Part shown: positions 21,900 through 34,086 of the stretch, piece by piece
Layout: each line of letters starts with the position of its first letter
How positions within the stretch are numbered: position 1 is the stretch's first letter
Assembly: GCA_026874595.1 (NCBI GenBank)
Contig: CM049314.1
Coordinates: forward strand, 9,852,729 to 9,916,728
DNA: 64,000 nt
Direction of reading: 5' to 3'
Origin: Sipunculus nudus
Taxonomy: Eukaryota > Annelida > Sipuncula > Golfingiida > Sipunculidae
Position numbers and translations under genes: made by a program
The notes under the pieces: generated by a model
Databases searched by the model: none
What the model was told of the DNA's origin: nothing
Seen by the model: only the letters and a program-made list of their open reading frames with translations

Positions 21900-22640
21900 T
21901 GCAAAAATCCACGCCTACCGTGCACGCATACGATCAGTGGCAATACAGGCGACAGAGAAATTTAAACATGTGGCAGATGCACTACAAATCCCTTTTTTCT
22001 TGCATACATCATGATGCTGAACTGTTAAATGTAATATCCAACAATATTAGATTGATCACGCATAAACATAACATACGTGTGAGTCTGAAATAATGGTCGA
22101 TCTGTCTAAACTTAAATCCCGTAAGTCCTATGACCCAGATGGTTTAGGAGCAGAACACTACATTAACGCAAAGAACGCGCTTGTACAAGCTTTATGTTCA
22201 CTTTTCACTTCACTTCTCGTACATGGTTATATGCCTGAACATATGATGTGCAGTGTAATAGTGCCGGTAGTTAAGAATAAAACAGACTATAACTTATAAA
22301 GCCAATTACAGGCCCATAGCACTGTCCACTATATTGTCTAAATTCTTTGAGTTCGTGATTTATGAGAAAATTAAACACTTTGTTAATGTAACTGATAATC
22401 AGTTTGGATGCAAAACGTGTCATGGCACAAAGTTTTGGGTACGGTTGCTTTTAAGAAACGGTGTTCCTTTATACCTTGTTAGAATATATAAATATTTACT
22501 GGTATATGCACGAAAGAATCTCTGTAAGATGGAACTCGATCAGGTCGGACTATATCACAGCTACTAATGGTGTTCGACTAATGTCACTCATTTCTTTTTG
22601 TAAACCAACAATCGACAATCATTTATGTTGCCTGAGAGTG
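21900..22640 (+). mobile_element. LINE reverse-transcriptase fragment
   Basis: Consecutive frames give the order expected in a non-LTR reverse transcriptase: KLKSRKSYDPDGLGAEHY, a short run with VIVPVVKNK, the YRPIALS-like block and KFFEFVIYEKI, then DNQFGCKTCHGT, then NGVPLYLVRIYKY and a TATNGVR motif where functional copies have GVRQG. Stops and frameshifts separate the pieces and the catalytic Asp blocks are absent, so it is dead. The layout suits the CR1/Jockey side of the LINE tree (inference). Confidence 0.72.
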
Positions 22641-23551
22641 ACCCTTTTATATGTTATATCTCTTTCATCATACCCATGACATCAACTGAGGTAATATCAA
22701 TGGGCGGTAACCGAGACAAGTCCAGTGCACAGAATTTTGGCTTTCTATCGGGGTCGCGCTTTTTCGCAACTTTTTTCGCGAATCTGTTGTACCATTTTCA
22801 TATAGGATATGTTTTGCATCCTCATCCTCAACATCGCCATAATTGTAGAAATCCACAACAAATTTTGACCAGAAGGTCATGAGGAAGTATATCCATTTTA
22901 TTTGCAATATAACAAGCCAAGTTCTGTAGTGTCAGATGTCCTGACTACTGTTTTTCAGCTCTATTTCTAGCATATATATATGGCCATTTTTTGCTGGCGC
23001 TTTCAATACAATACCTATCATCATTAATTCGAATGTCAACACTGCTATGTTCTTTTATTGCAGTCATAACATTTACGCATTTTTGCGGTCAGTCAATGAT
23101 TTTTATACGACTGTCACTGAAGGTTCATGTGCCACTGAAGGATGTAACAGTTGAGTGAATCAGACCGTGACCTCCTGGGCTTTCCCCTAACCCCTTGGTG
23201 ACAACTTTTGTGACTGTCCTTGCCATTAACAGATTTCAGGACGATAATAAGAGTTTTTTAAAGATCTGTTTGATTCCAAGTTGATAGTATTAAGAGTATC
23301 AAGTTAGAAATTAATTAACAATTCAGGGAACTAGAAGAATCAATCGTTTTCTACCTTTTAGTGCCCATAATACATTCAGGCCTTAGCCAACGTCCTTTTC
23401 TTAATCAAATTGTTGGACCATCCCAGAGCGTGCGTGGTCCCTGAAATCGGATATTGTCTATAAACATTCATAAGAATGTAATAAAACATGTATATTATGA
23501 ATGATAAAAATAAGATAAATAAACATGATAAAAAGGTCCACATTAAGCGGT
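22641..23551. other. Pseudogene C interior, nothing recognised
   Basis: AT-rich DNA between the LINE fragment and the exon 3 relic. Short frames on both strands near 22668-22907 overlap one another and match nothing known to me. Confidence 0.4.
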
Positions 23552-23840
23552 CCCTATCATCGCTATCTTTATGGACAAGCTGTCAAAAGACCTGAACAAA
23601 AGCACGTGAACTTTCGCGAGGAAATCCCACGATTCCTCGCGGCATCATTCAAACACTGGCGCCACCTGTCTCAGATACTTTTCATGCCGTTTACCGTGTA
23701 TTCTGTCATTTAACAGGCTGTGTACTCGGTATACACATGGTCGGGTTTGCTACTGTGTCCTATGGTTGTTGAACGTCCTCGCTTCTATTAGCAAAGGTGG
23801 CTAGAAAAAAATGACGGAAAGATACCACATTTTATGACAG
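23552..23840 (+). pseudogene. Pseudogene C fused exon 3 and exon 4 relic
   Basis: Exon 3-like sequence (IIAIFMDKLSKDL, shift, FREEIPRFLAASFKHWRHL, then YSVI and a stop) runs directly into exon 4-like sequence (CVLGIHMVGFATVSYGC and a stop). The exon 4 end keeps a donor-like GTGGGT at 23841. Genes A and B have about 960 bp of intron at this junction. Confidence 0.72.
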
Positions 23841-24155
23841 GTGGGTACACCGTGATACACGCATCTAGATTTTAGATACATGTTATTGTAATATAAATAT
23901 ATTTACAAGAAAAAAATAACAGCAACCGTCCCGGTTAATTTGGTTGAACAAACGATCTTGTTTAAGTTAGTTTTATTTGAAACTGAGGTCCTTTTAAAAT
24001 AAAGAAACAGAAATTAATTTAGATTATTCAAAATTTATTTTTTGAGACTATGTAGGTTTTCTACTGCTATAATTGAATCATCTATGAGAATATATATATA
24101 TATATAAATATATATGTATGTTCTACCTGCAACATAATTTTATTTTTTAATATTA

Positions 24156-24158
<3 letters not shown>

Positions 24159-24211
<53 letters not shown>
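24159..24211. repeat. (TA)n microsatellite
   Basis: A pure TA run between the exon 4 and exon 5 relics of pseudogene C. Confidence 0.95.
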
Positions 24212-24214
<3 letters not shown>

Positions 24215-24285
24215 CATGCTTAATATAACATTATATACGCAGATGGTAGCGGTAGAGGAGTTTAGGAATAAACTTTGTCCCCTCT

Positions 24286-24423
24286 GGAATGCTTGTAGAC
24301 TTTGTTATCAAGACCGTTCTGTACACCTGGATGCCTCAATCAAACCAAGCTGTCGTGTTCTTCGTCATATCTAGATGTTGTGGGTTCACCAACTCCATCT
24401 GCCAGACACCATTTAACTGTTAG
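24286..24423 (+). pseudogene. Pseudogene C exon 5 relic
   Basis: One open frame of 45 codons: GMLVDFVIKTVLYTWMPQ, then AVVFFVISRCCGFTNSICQT, ending TAG 24421-24423. The preceding bases do not form an AG acceptor and the donor GT is missing. Confidence 0.75.
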
Positions 24424-25272
24424 AGATTATATCCTGATTGCTCAATAAATTGAAGGCCGTTACCACCAAAACATACTCTTGTTTAATTGTAATACTCTGT
24501 TCAACCAACTTGTTTCCACTCGTTTCTTTAGAGATAATTTTCTTTAAATATTCTATCGTTTAAAAGTTTCCTGAAGTGCTGCATATGGAAGTGACAAAGA
24601 AGGATTTTAAAATGAATCTCAGTTTAAGTTTTATAACTTTTTTGATCGGCCATCTTTTTGGCTGGTCATTTCTGTAGTGTTTACATGACATCATCCAATC
24701 AGTAGCTGTCAATTTCCGTTCAATCACCTTGACCGCTATGAACGAGGCTAATTTATGTTTTATAAATATTTTTTTTAAAATAATTCTGTTTCTTTTATAC
24801 TGTGTGGTGTAATTTAGGATGCGGACCATCGACTGTCCCACTATCCGTCCCTCTACCTTTTTGTGACGTGTTTGAAAACTCCCAGAGCTATAAAATGTTT
24901 AATAGAGTAGGTCATTTAGTTATTTAAAATAAGATATAGTTTAATGCTATATATATATGTAAATTATTTATTTGTATAATGGCCAGGATACAGGTTATTT
25001 TAATATTTACTGTACCATTCGATATATATTTGAAGCACTTTAATAAATACTTCGAGAACAAAAACGAATAAATATATCAGAAAAAGTAAATCACGATAAC
25101 AGTTTATACATATTCACTATTAAAATTTTATGAAATATAGGAACATGAAATTTCTTGAACTAGCAATTTTTCTGTAGAATGACATATACACAACAGACAT
25201 TAAAGGTAATACATACATTTATTAGCAGTTACTGGTATTCCTTTAGGGATAATGGTGACTGGTACAAAAAAA

Positions 25273-25275
<3 letters not shown>

Positions 25276-25315
<40 letters not shown>
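25276..25315. repeat. (TA)n microsatellite
   Basis: A pure TA run. Confidence 0.95.
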
Positions 25316-25317
<2 letters not shown>

Positions 25318-26346
25318 TATTAGTATATAAACGAAACCTTTTGCTCCATGTATTAGCTAAACATAGAATCAGAGATTTACAATTGTTTGATTGTACATTG
25401 GCCACTTCTGTCTGTTTCTGTGGGTTTAGATTCTCCAAAAATTCTCTATCACTTCCATGTTATTTGATAGTGAACATGCCGGTCGTCTTGGTCGTTTCAA
25501 AACAATATAATATAAATGTCCTCTCTACCTTAACAGGGCGATGATTTTGGCCGGAAAAAGACAGAAAAGGAAAGATTAATAGTTGTTTCATCAGTATGTA
25601 CAGTTAACCCTGTAAATAGGTACTCTGGTGAAGGAAATGCATTAACTTTTAATCCGAGATTTCTCGGAACTTCTGCGGATATTCCGGGTTTTACAGATGT
25701 CCATAGCACATAGCAATGTGCACGCGGGTTGCCTTTGCGGTGAGGCAGTCCATATTTTAATCATAAACTTGCGTTATTTCTAATACCTATTTATATGTCT
25801 ACCAACTGATGATAAAAATGAAGATTTGCTCATGTATAATCTGTTGAAAGAGTTCTAGACAACACCAAAAGGGTGTTCATGATATCTTCACTAGGTGGCT
25901 GTGTTTGCTGTTGCTTTGCTGGCTGGTCTCATTTCTCATCTGGCCCCGGCTGGCAGGCTGGTCGAAAATGCGCTGGCTCTTTCTGCACTGTGGTTGAATT
26001 GGCATCAACATAAAATAGCAAATAACCTTTTACAACTCTTCCTTACTGTATTTCCCTTTACGACGGGCTCAACCATTTCAACCCGTCCTTATCTATATAC
26101 TTTATATAGGCACAGCTTCGGCTGAGTAAACAGTGAAGCTCAGGTGCTATCTTTCGACTTCTTTAGCTTTAACTTGTATGCCTACCAGTGTGGATGAAGA
26201 TAGTCATCCATCCCAACTTCGATAATGATAACATTAATATTAAAATGTTCTTTGTGCTTTTACAACTGTGGGAATCTATCACCCCTTCAAACCATGATAA
26301 TGATAACGTAAATCATAATGCTCGATGTGTATTGTGTTTTCTACAG

Positions 26347-26504
26347 CTATGGGGCCTCCGCATATGGCAGGTCCAGTACCAATTGACCCTGCACAGAATA
26401 ACATGCCCCTCCAGTTTAACATGGCAAAAGGCAAACTCCCACTCCCACTGGAGGCTAAGAAAGTCAGCCCTCACAACCTAGGAGAGGATGGATAACCCAA
26501 ATGG
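26347..26504 (+). CDS. Candidate internal exon, Met/Pro-rich protein, unknown
   Basis: A 52-codon open stretch is bounded by a good acceptor (TTTTCTACAG) and a consensus donor (ATG|GTGAGT). The translation begins MGPPHMAGPVPIDPAQNN, continues with MPLQFNMAKGKLPLPLEAKK and ends with a RRGWITQM-like stretch. The composition looks like a low-complexity nuclear or RNA-associated protein, but I recognise no family. The phase would be 2 in and 0 out. A short phrase upstream (GATAATGATAACAT to GTGGGAATC, near 26224-26275) is a rough repeat of the acceptor region. No partner exon was identified nearby. Confidence 0.35.
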
Positions 26505-27562
26505 TGAGTTAACAATTTCAGAGGAATGATATAACAGCAGTAATGACTGGTGTTTATTAATTATAATAATTCTTGCCTAGGACATAGCCAAGTGATTTAG
26601 ACATTTGACTTTTCAGCTGATGATTCCCGTTTCAAACATTATATTGCATATTCTATCACAATTAAATTGTGGCATTTTTATATGGGGCTTTAATATTATT
26701 AGATTAGAAAAAAAACATAAGAATATCCCAAATAGCAAATACAATGCCCACACTGAAGCAATTTTTAAATCATTAAAAATCCTAAAAGTAAACATTTTCA
26801 GACTACATATATTAAAATTTTACTATTGTGACCGTGCTCGGGTCCGACACTGGGTGGTGCAAAGAAATTGTTTGTTTGTTTGATGAAATCTTTATTCTTA
26901 ATAAAGGGACAAGTAAAAGTTCTAAATATACAGGATAGTGTTCTACGCATAGAAAACCAAAAACGGTCAAACGAAACGGTAAAAAGAAATGGTGGCTGAC
27001 AAGACTGTTACATCTGAAAATACAAAATAATCCTGTGATTAATTTGTCAGCCTCATTGACTTTCCAGTCATGAGAAAAGTACAATATTATAATCTTGTTA
27101 CACATATCAGTCTAGTAGAATGATACCATAAAGGAACAAATGTGGATGTCAACACATACTCCTAATAATCCATCATGTTATCTCAACTGTCAGTATTAAT
27201 ACAAATGAAAAGTTCAGTCAATAATGTTATGTTTAGAGATCTGTTTACATTTATAATAACATATATTTCAATTTTAGATAAACTATACAATACTATTTAG
27301 TTAGTACAATATACCCCAAAGACTCATCTCAGAAAATATAAGAGAAACACTGAATCATTGCATAATCTACATAAACATCTGTAGTTACCATGTAACTCGC
27401 CTGTGCAACCCTCACTCTAGAAGCAAGCAAACCACACATGGTCCCATCCACTAGGGAGCAACAGCTGTACTTCACTAGGCCAACCCTATGAAATAACAGT
27501 TTTATATATAAGGACCGCCACAAGTAGGTTTTGGTAATCCTATAAAGTGGGAAAAAAAGGAG

Positions 27563-28126
27563 TGCAGATGGCGCCATTAGCATTTAGTACGAGATGGAGG
27601 TATTCAAGATCTATGGACATGTACAATTTCAGGCCAATACAGCAAATCACCCCTGAGAAAAGGGCATTAAATTATTCTATGAAAACAGCAATGTAGATGG
27701 CGCCACATATCTGGTATCTGAGAAAACTCTCCAAGATGCATGAACTTGCCAAATTTCAGACCCATACATTGCACCACTCCTGAGCTATGAGCAATTTTCA
27801 CTTGAAGCATACATTCGGATGGATGCAACACGAAAACGATGCAGATGGCGCCACCAGTCTTGATTAAGATTTGAAGGTATCCAAGGGTATGGATATGCTA
27901 AATTTCAGCCCATACGATGAATCAATCATCATACAAACATATGGCAAACATATTGAAAAAAAGCCAATTAAAAATAATTTCAGGTGGCGCCACCAGTCTC
28001 AAGTGAGAGATGGAGATATCCTTGGCCAATAGACATGCAAAATTTCAGCTCAATACATTGAACCACTCCTGAGATATATGCTGTTATCAAAAAGGACTTC
28101 AGGTGGCGCTGCCAGTCTTTGTTAGA
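27563..28126. repeat. Tandem repeat block, four units of about 120-150 bp plus a partial
   Basis: Units begin near 27563, 27691, 27840, 27981 and 28099 with GCAGATGGCGCCA or CAGGTGGCGCCACCAGTCT. Each continues with a GAG-TGGAGGTAT-CAAG-like stretch, ATTTCAG-CCATAC and CACTCCTGAG. Unit lengths vary and divergence is high. The opening phrase also occurs singly near 8170 and 41355. It is probably part of a dispersed repeat family. Confidence 0.85.
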
Positions 28127-29423
28127 CACAACTACATAAATCAACGAATAACTACCCTGGGTTTCCGAAAGCTCGGTGCAGTCTTCTGAACCCGGTCAAA
28201 AACACAGTATCCGCTTAACTCTGTTTCGGTGGGAACAATAACAATACCATCGGATATATGGCTTCGAAAAAAGTCTAAATGCCATAATATGGGGTGACGT
28301 AGGGGTAAGATTTTACATTAGGTGCAACACCGGTATTAAGATCAAATAGGAACGCCTGGCGTATAACATTGGTAATCAATAATGTTGATAATTTCTCGTC
28401 TATCTTATGTGATACACATATTGCTAGTAATTGCCTTCCTTTTTTCTGGCCTCGCCCTATTTAGATAGTTTATTGATCCATAATGTCGTACCTTTTGTAA
28501 AAACACTCCGGAGTTTGAACAAAGTGAGAGAGTAATATGACCTATAATATCATTTTGATAAGAGTACATAAATCGTCACGGTGTCAGCACTGTTCTCCGG
28601 AGTGACAGTTTGGCGTACCAAGAATGTGTGACCCGTCGAACACTCCTTGCCCAGCATGGTGCCATATGATGGTCTGATAACATCAGTATCAGATTTCAGG
28701 TGGGGGGGGGGGGATCCTAGTGGTGTGTGTGCTTCACGTTAATTGCTTTTTATTTGTGATTGGCCCACTTGAATTCATGATCAAAGTTACTATCTGAGCT
28801 GTCCAGTGAGAATAATTTGTATTACTATTAGAAACCCTAATGAAACACACGTGGATTCAGAAGTATAGGCTAAAGCATCTATTATTAATAACGCATGACG
28901 ACAGTGTTCTCCATGCAATAATATTTCTGATACAGTGGTAATCATACATATAAGATAAATAAAGATACCATTGACTAAGAATTGAATTCATACTGATAAT
29001 ACATGTTTATTGAATGTTACAGGTTAATAAATATTCATATTAAACTTAATTTTAGTGTCACATATCGGATCATGAGACTTTAAGATCTTACATGTCCATC
29101 TTCTGAACAATATTGTCACTTTCCACAACACTCCATAAACGGTTGGTTATGTGTCAGATACAGAACTGCAAATATGATATGTTCTTATTTAATTACCTAT
29201 GCATTTACGGCAGCTGATATATGGTCCAGTACAATTAATAGTACTATAATTGATAATCCTTTCAATGAAAACCTAGTCAATTCACTTAAACAAAAACGTG
29301 GTCAAAACTGTTTTAATAAAACTTATAAGAAACTACAAACAAATACATGATTATCACTGCCAGCTTTTTGTAATCTAACACCTACCTGCATACATCTTTA
29401 CATTCAAATCTGCCCTACTTCCT

Positions 29424-29448
29424 AGGGGATAGAAAGTTCCTATCCCCT
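29424..29448. other. Perfect 9-bp stem hairpin
   Basis: AGGGGATAG and CTATCCCCT flank a 7-nt loop. It is followed by CTCTATATAACA and, 40 bp on, AATAAAAAGAG. It could be the 3' end of a dead non-LTR element; no function is assigned. Confidence 0.4.
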
Positions 29449-31789
29449 CTATATAACATTTCTGTCATCAAAATTTCAATAAAAAGAGAAAAGAAACTTG
29501 GACACGCACTTTTTGCCCTTAATTGCTTAATTTGTACTACGTTATCAATGTTTCAGCTGGATTTCAGTACTTCATACCAAAGAAAGCAAAAGTGTACATG
29601 TGACCAAAGCATGCAGATCAAAGAAACCTTCCTGAATAAACAGCGTGCACATACGTGGCTATCACGGATAGCTTAATGTTATATTTTTCGAACCTAGATA
29701 CAATGACAGATTTTTAATTTGCCAGATTTCCTGTATTATATACCTGATAGCCCTTGTGAAATTTAAAATGCTTTCGAACCCGCTATAGAGTGTATTTCAG
29801 CGCCAAACAACCAAATATAAACCAAATAGTGCGGTCTAGTTGTCACCGGCTCATATATGCCTTTCTGCTGTGATCATGTCATCAACTTCCCGCCGAGATA
29901 TTTTCCCCACCAGCAACATGCATCCATGCAGCAGCAATGTATCATATCCTGGTGGCATATGAAAGGAAACTAGTACCACCGACGTCATCGAATCCAGTCA
30001 GTGTATCAACATTGGGTGTACCACAACTGGATTAGCTGCCATGGGCAAGACCATAATGTGCGCATGGAGCAGCAAGGGACAACATAATATATAATATGTA
30101 TAGAATAAGTATGTTCAACCACCGTCTTCAATTAAGTCTTAAGAATACTTATAGGAGATGTAGTAATAGTCAAATAAAATGGAAATCTTAGCTCAATATC
30201 CTATATAAATTGAAAGTATGTATAGTGCACGTGTCTAACACGGCTGGATGAAATTACATTAAGTTGATGTGGATTATTACTGCAACGAATGTAGTGCTTT
30301 CAATATTTTTTTGTCTACAATGAGAATTTAAGCGCCGTTCTGCGCGGCACGTGCCATGCAGTCTGATTCCGATGTCTTACCAGGCAGATCATCGTCCCTT
30401 ACCTATGGTATTAATCCATAATTTGTTGTATGGATGATTTGTTCCTGGTGTTTCTCATATGTCACTTGTTTTTCTCTCCGTTTTGAAAGTTCTGTTTAAA
30501 TTTTTTACCGTATTATCCAGATTACTTCAACTAGCTGCATTTTCTTGTGTAAACCCAATGCTTTCTTTCAACTCATCAATTAGATAAGGGTTCTTATCTG
30601 TTTAGACCTTGATATTATTCAATTTTCTGTCTATTTCTTAATGTAGTGATTTTTGCCAGTGTTGTAAGGTCCATTGTCAATGTATTCGTTGATTACTTTG
30701 TTCGCTCACCTTCACTATCGGCCATAGTGAATGTTTGACTTGTCATCAAACGACACCCTTGTTTGAACAGTGATAGTTCTATGCATTTGCATTCATGTGA
30801 AGGGCATCCTTGGCATTGTTAATATTTATATCCCCGTCATATATCAATCGTCAGTAATGGGCCTGTGGGAGATAATCCGCCACTACACTTCGTACTCTAC
30901 CACGTAAATTATTATGTTCTAAAAACACGTCCTTTTCTCTCTATATCCTTTATTTATATATCACTGCGTCAAGCACAAGTATGGAAGGTCGATTCTCTGG
31001 GTAGGTTGTTATATTCCTGTTATTGTTTATGACACCTATTATTACGCATACACTTGGGTTTACCATTTTTATAACTAGACGTACCTGCCATTGCGTAAAA
31101 CAACGCTTTTTTTTACGAAAGGATAGGATTGACGGAAAGACTGAGGGTCTGGTATAAAAAAAATAATACTGCAAATTCTTGAAACACAAGGGCAAAGGAG
31201 TCGGGCAGGAAAGGGAGTGCTCCAATATCCGCTTTGAGGTAGATATAGTAAACGTCAAATAAAACAAAATTCGAACAGTAAAAGCAAAATAAAATCGGAT
31301 TTAGCAGACCTTTTTCAGAAATTAATGTTAATGATTTTATCTATTTCAAGTTTCAGGAAAATTAAAAGATTTGTCCCCATAGGAGTCCCAAACAAACGTT
31401 TGTATCAAGAGCAAGGGAATTGTCATAGAATGATATTTATATATTGGAAATTGATTCTATTCATGATCGGAATAACAGACTTTGGTTCCATTTTTGAGTA
31501 AACTTTGAAATAATATATCTATACGCGGTTTAGAATTTCCCTACACTGATACATAAAACTTATATTAAACAATACCTCACATTTATATAATATATATACA
31601 TATATATATTATATATAGTTGCCAAACTTTGATTACCTTGCGCCGCCTGCTAGTCATCCCCATCCCTCCAACCCTTGAAGATAAATTAACGCGACTGGCC
31701 AAGAGATGTTATCAGTATGTTAACATCTAAACTTAATATACAGGTTTATATAAATATATTGTTACGAAGAATTGTTCAGGGTAATATAA

Positions 31790-31905
31790 ATGGCTGATCC
31801 GGGATTCGAATCGATATCGGTGGCGCAAATGTCCGGCGTTCCAACCGTTTCGCTAGAAAAGCAAGCTTTCCTAGCGAGACATATCGTTCGGTCAGCTTTT
31901 ATGTC
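31790..31905 (-). mobile_element. tRNA-derived SINE or tRNA pseudogene
   Basis: On the minus strand, TAGCGAAACGG fits the tRNA box A consensus and GATTCGAATCC fits box B, about 40 bases apart, so an internal polymerase III promoter is likely. I cannot fold a proper cloverleaf with matching acceptor arms by eye. It therefore looks like a tRNA-derived SINE head rather than a working tRNA. On its 5' side the element carries an extra CTAGCGAGA/TCTAGCGAA imperfect duplication. Confidence 0.5.
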
Positions 31906-31945
31906 ACCCCGTGTATATATATATTAATATATACATATATATATT

Positions 31946-31948
<3 letters not shown>

Positions 31949-31982
<34 letters not shown>

Positions 31983-31995
31983 AGAGAGAGAGAGT
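31949..31995. repeat. (GA)n microsatellite
   Basis: GA run with one AATG interruption, next to a TATATATA stretch. Confidence 0.92.
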
Positions 31996-33254
31996 AATTA
32001 CCCGTGATATCAAATGGCCTTTCATGGTTGAATGTATTGGTTATACAATGTTAGCGTCATGCACTTCAAACCCCCCCCCCACTTCATAGTCAGATTTTTT
32101 TTTAAATGTTGTGAATAAATTCCACTGATTATTACAGTCCGAGTGGACAGGAAGGGTTGGGTGGTTCTTAAGTGGCAAGCATGTGAAGGCCTACCAAATT
32201 AAATAAATGAAAAAACAGTTCTTACCCTCCCAAACCCACTTGTTCTTTATTAATTCGATCAATTAATTTCAAAATAGTCTTTCGGTGGAAAAATTTATCC
32301 AGAAAACATACTCAAAGTACTGTATGTTTGCCTTTTTGAGCACTGCTCCATTTCTGCGATTAATGCATCTGTTAGACGCACAGGGGATTCCCACATGAAA
32401 TTGGGAAAGCCCTTACTTCCATAACTAAAATAAGTGTTACAGTTTATTCAAGGTGAATTACTGTAAGGAAGCATCATGATGTCTATAACACTCAACATGC
32501 ATCTTACTATATCACTGAAAAAATGCAACAATTAATTTGATGCAATAATAAGTGATAATTAAAATGGAACCAAATTAAATCGTAAAGCACGGGCGCCAGG
32601 ACAATTATTCTGGAGCGGTGGACCTATCCGACATTAATTTAATTAAAAACATAATTATTTGTTCGATTTTTACCGAAAAGTCATTTAGGTTTACAGGCAT
32701 AAATCTTTATCTAAAAGTTCAAAAAGACACATTTGTGACGCTTGTATGTGTTATGTTTTGCCGCATGGTTGCCGTCCTTTGATCGCATATGGAAAACTTG
32801 TGCAATAAACGCAGTGCGATAAACGCTGATTTGTGACCGTGCGACACGATATTAGTCGCATGCGACTCGCTTAATTGTCACAGACCCTGATCTCATGCAA
32901 GGTCCTGGGCCCGGTATAAATGCACTCAAGCATTTCAGGTCATGTAAGGGGGTCACAGAAAGAAGCCCCAGAAAATGAATAAAAATGACCAAACATGACA
33001 TAACATGAGTAAACAAGGGTCGGGTACAGTACAGTATTCTTTGTGTTAGTTTTCCACACCATTATAATTATATAGAATATTTGTTCTTCTGAGCATAAAA
33101 CGTATCAAACAATGAACCCTTGATGTTCCGTTATACCTACCTTCTACTTTGTGAAAAATTTAAGAATGTGCCATTACACGGTTCCAAACCACATTTATTC
33201 TTATGTATTTCGTGAATGGTGATTAAAAAAATAAATATTTTGTGTATCGTTCGG

Positions 33255-33527
33255 AAAAAAATACGCGCTTCTAATGAAACTCCGGGTCTTATGACATAAA
33301 AGATATAGCAATTTTCATTGTGAGATCTATTAGGAACATTTTAATTTAGAAATCAAAAGAAACCAACGCCACCTTGTTTTATTAAACGTTCGTCTAAATG
33401 GTAATTATTTAATTGTAGGAATCTACAGTTGACACATCAATTAATTTAGGGGTATATCCTGTAAAAAAACATCAAAAACATTAATTTAAATGCATAAATT
33501 AACGCTAATATTTATTACATTAGACAA
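33255..33527 (+). promoter_or_regulatory. Conserved 5' flank of gene B
   Basis: Counterpart of 9900-10216. Blocks shared with gene A are CATTGTGAGATCTATT, AAAGAAACCAA, CTACAGTTGACAC and an AATTAACGCTAA-like stretch 30 bp before the ATG. Confidence 0.4.
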
Positions 33528-34086
33528 ATGGATCCTGATGACGTGGATACCAAGGTAACGCCCGTGCAGAATGGCACGTCAGATGCTGAGATCAAAGAGA
33601 TGACAGATGAACAGAACTGGCCAGAGGAAAAGAAGAAGAAGGAGAAGAGACGCATAATAAAAAACATTATCGTAATCAGCGTGGTATTCCTCTTAAATTT
33701 CACATCCTATCAAGGTCTAAGTCGTCTACAAAGTGTTCTTCATCAAGTAGAAGGCATGGGAACAATCAATCTCGCCGTCCTGTACGTGGCAATGGTCTTT
33801 TCTTGCCTCCTGTTACCAAAGATCCTCATCAGCAAGCTCGGACACAAAGGTACCGTCATCTTGTGCATCATAGGGTTCATAATATGGTTTGTCGCTAACG
33901 GTTTAACTAGATGGTGGACCTTGACGCCGGCGTCTGTCATTGTTGGACTGTCCAGCGCCCCGTTCTGGACCGCCCTGTTTTCATATTTCACTAAACTATC
34001 CGTCCGGTACTCGAAGCTGGTCGGTGAATCCGAGGTGATCATAGTCAGCAGGTTCTTCGGCATCTTTTATATGATCGCTCAGTCGT
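33528..34086 (+). CDS. Gene B exon 1
   Basis: 559 bp, phase 1 out, donor CAGTCGT|GTAAGT. It encodes the N-terminal cytosolic segment (basic cluster KKKKEKRR) and about four membrane segments, including FSYFTKLSVRYSKLVGESEV, which is nearly identical to gene A. Confidence 0.87.

Larger units (their letters stand above)
19737..24423 (+). pseudogene. UNC93-like pseudogene C (exons 2 to 5 remain)
   Basis: Remnants occur in gene order: exon 2 at 19737-19912, exon 3 at about 23552-23712, exon 4 at about 23716-23840, exon 5 at 24286-24423. Exon 1 is absent, although the upstream DNA shared with pseudogene D is present, and no exon 6 was found. Exon 2 keeps IFGALISS and SEEAL, then loses similarity and stops. 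Exon 3 carries a frameshift near FMDKLSKDL and keeps FKHWRHLSQI. Exon 4 follows exon 3 with no intron and stops after GIHMVGFATVSYGC. Exon 5 is open (VLYTWMPQSNQAVVFFVIS) but has lost acceptor and donor. A functional protein is not possible. Confidence 0.8.
24424..32960. other. Gene-poor intergenic stretch between pseudogene C and gene B
   Basis: No UNC93 exon or other confident gene was found. It holds a (TA)n tract, a candidate exon (26347-26504), a tandem repeat block (27563-28126), a small hairpin (29424-29448), a tRNA-like SINE (31790-31905) and a (GA)n tract. Open frames such as 25179-25544 (through a TA tract), 25895-26125 and 30950-31267 (minus) show no recognised domain. Confidence 0.5.

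Noticed and set aside
25179-25544. 121-codon frame on the + strand and its partner on the minus strand (25229-25438)
   Set aside because: Both run through a (TA)n tract, giving Tyr-Ile repeats, and have no recognised domain. The same applies to frames at 9409-9609, 13665-13905 and 59858-60103.
25895-26125. Hydrophobic frame MAVFAVALLAGLISHLAP as a possible missing exon 6 of pseudogene C
   Set aside because: It lacks the AAFANYR and SYSSA motifs that define exon 6, and has no matching splice acceptor or tail.
27563-28126. CRISPR array
   Set aside because: Unit lengths vary from about 120 to 150 bp, bodies are related to one another, and the context is an animal genome.
29881-30080. Less AT-rich stretch with CAGCAGCAATG and CCACCGACGTC phrases as a possible exon
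   Set aside because: No long open frame or paired splice sites could be found.
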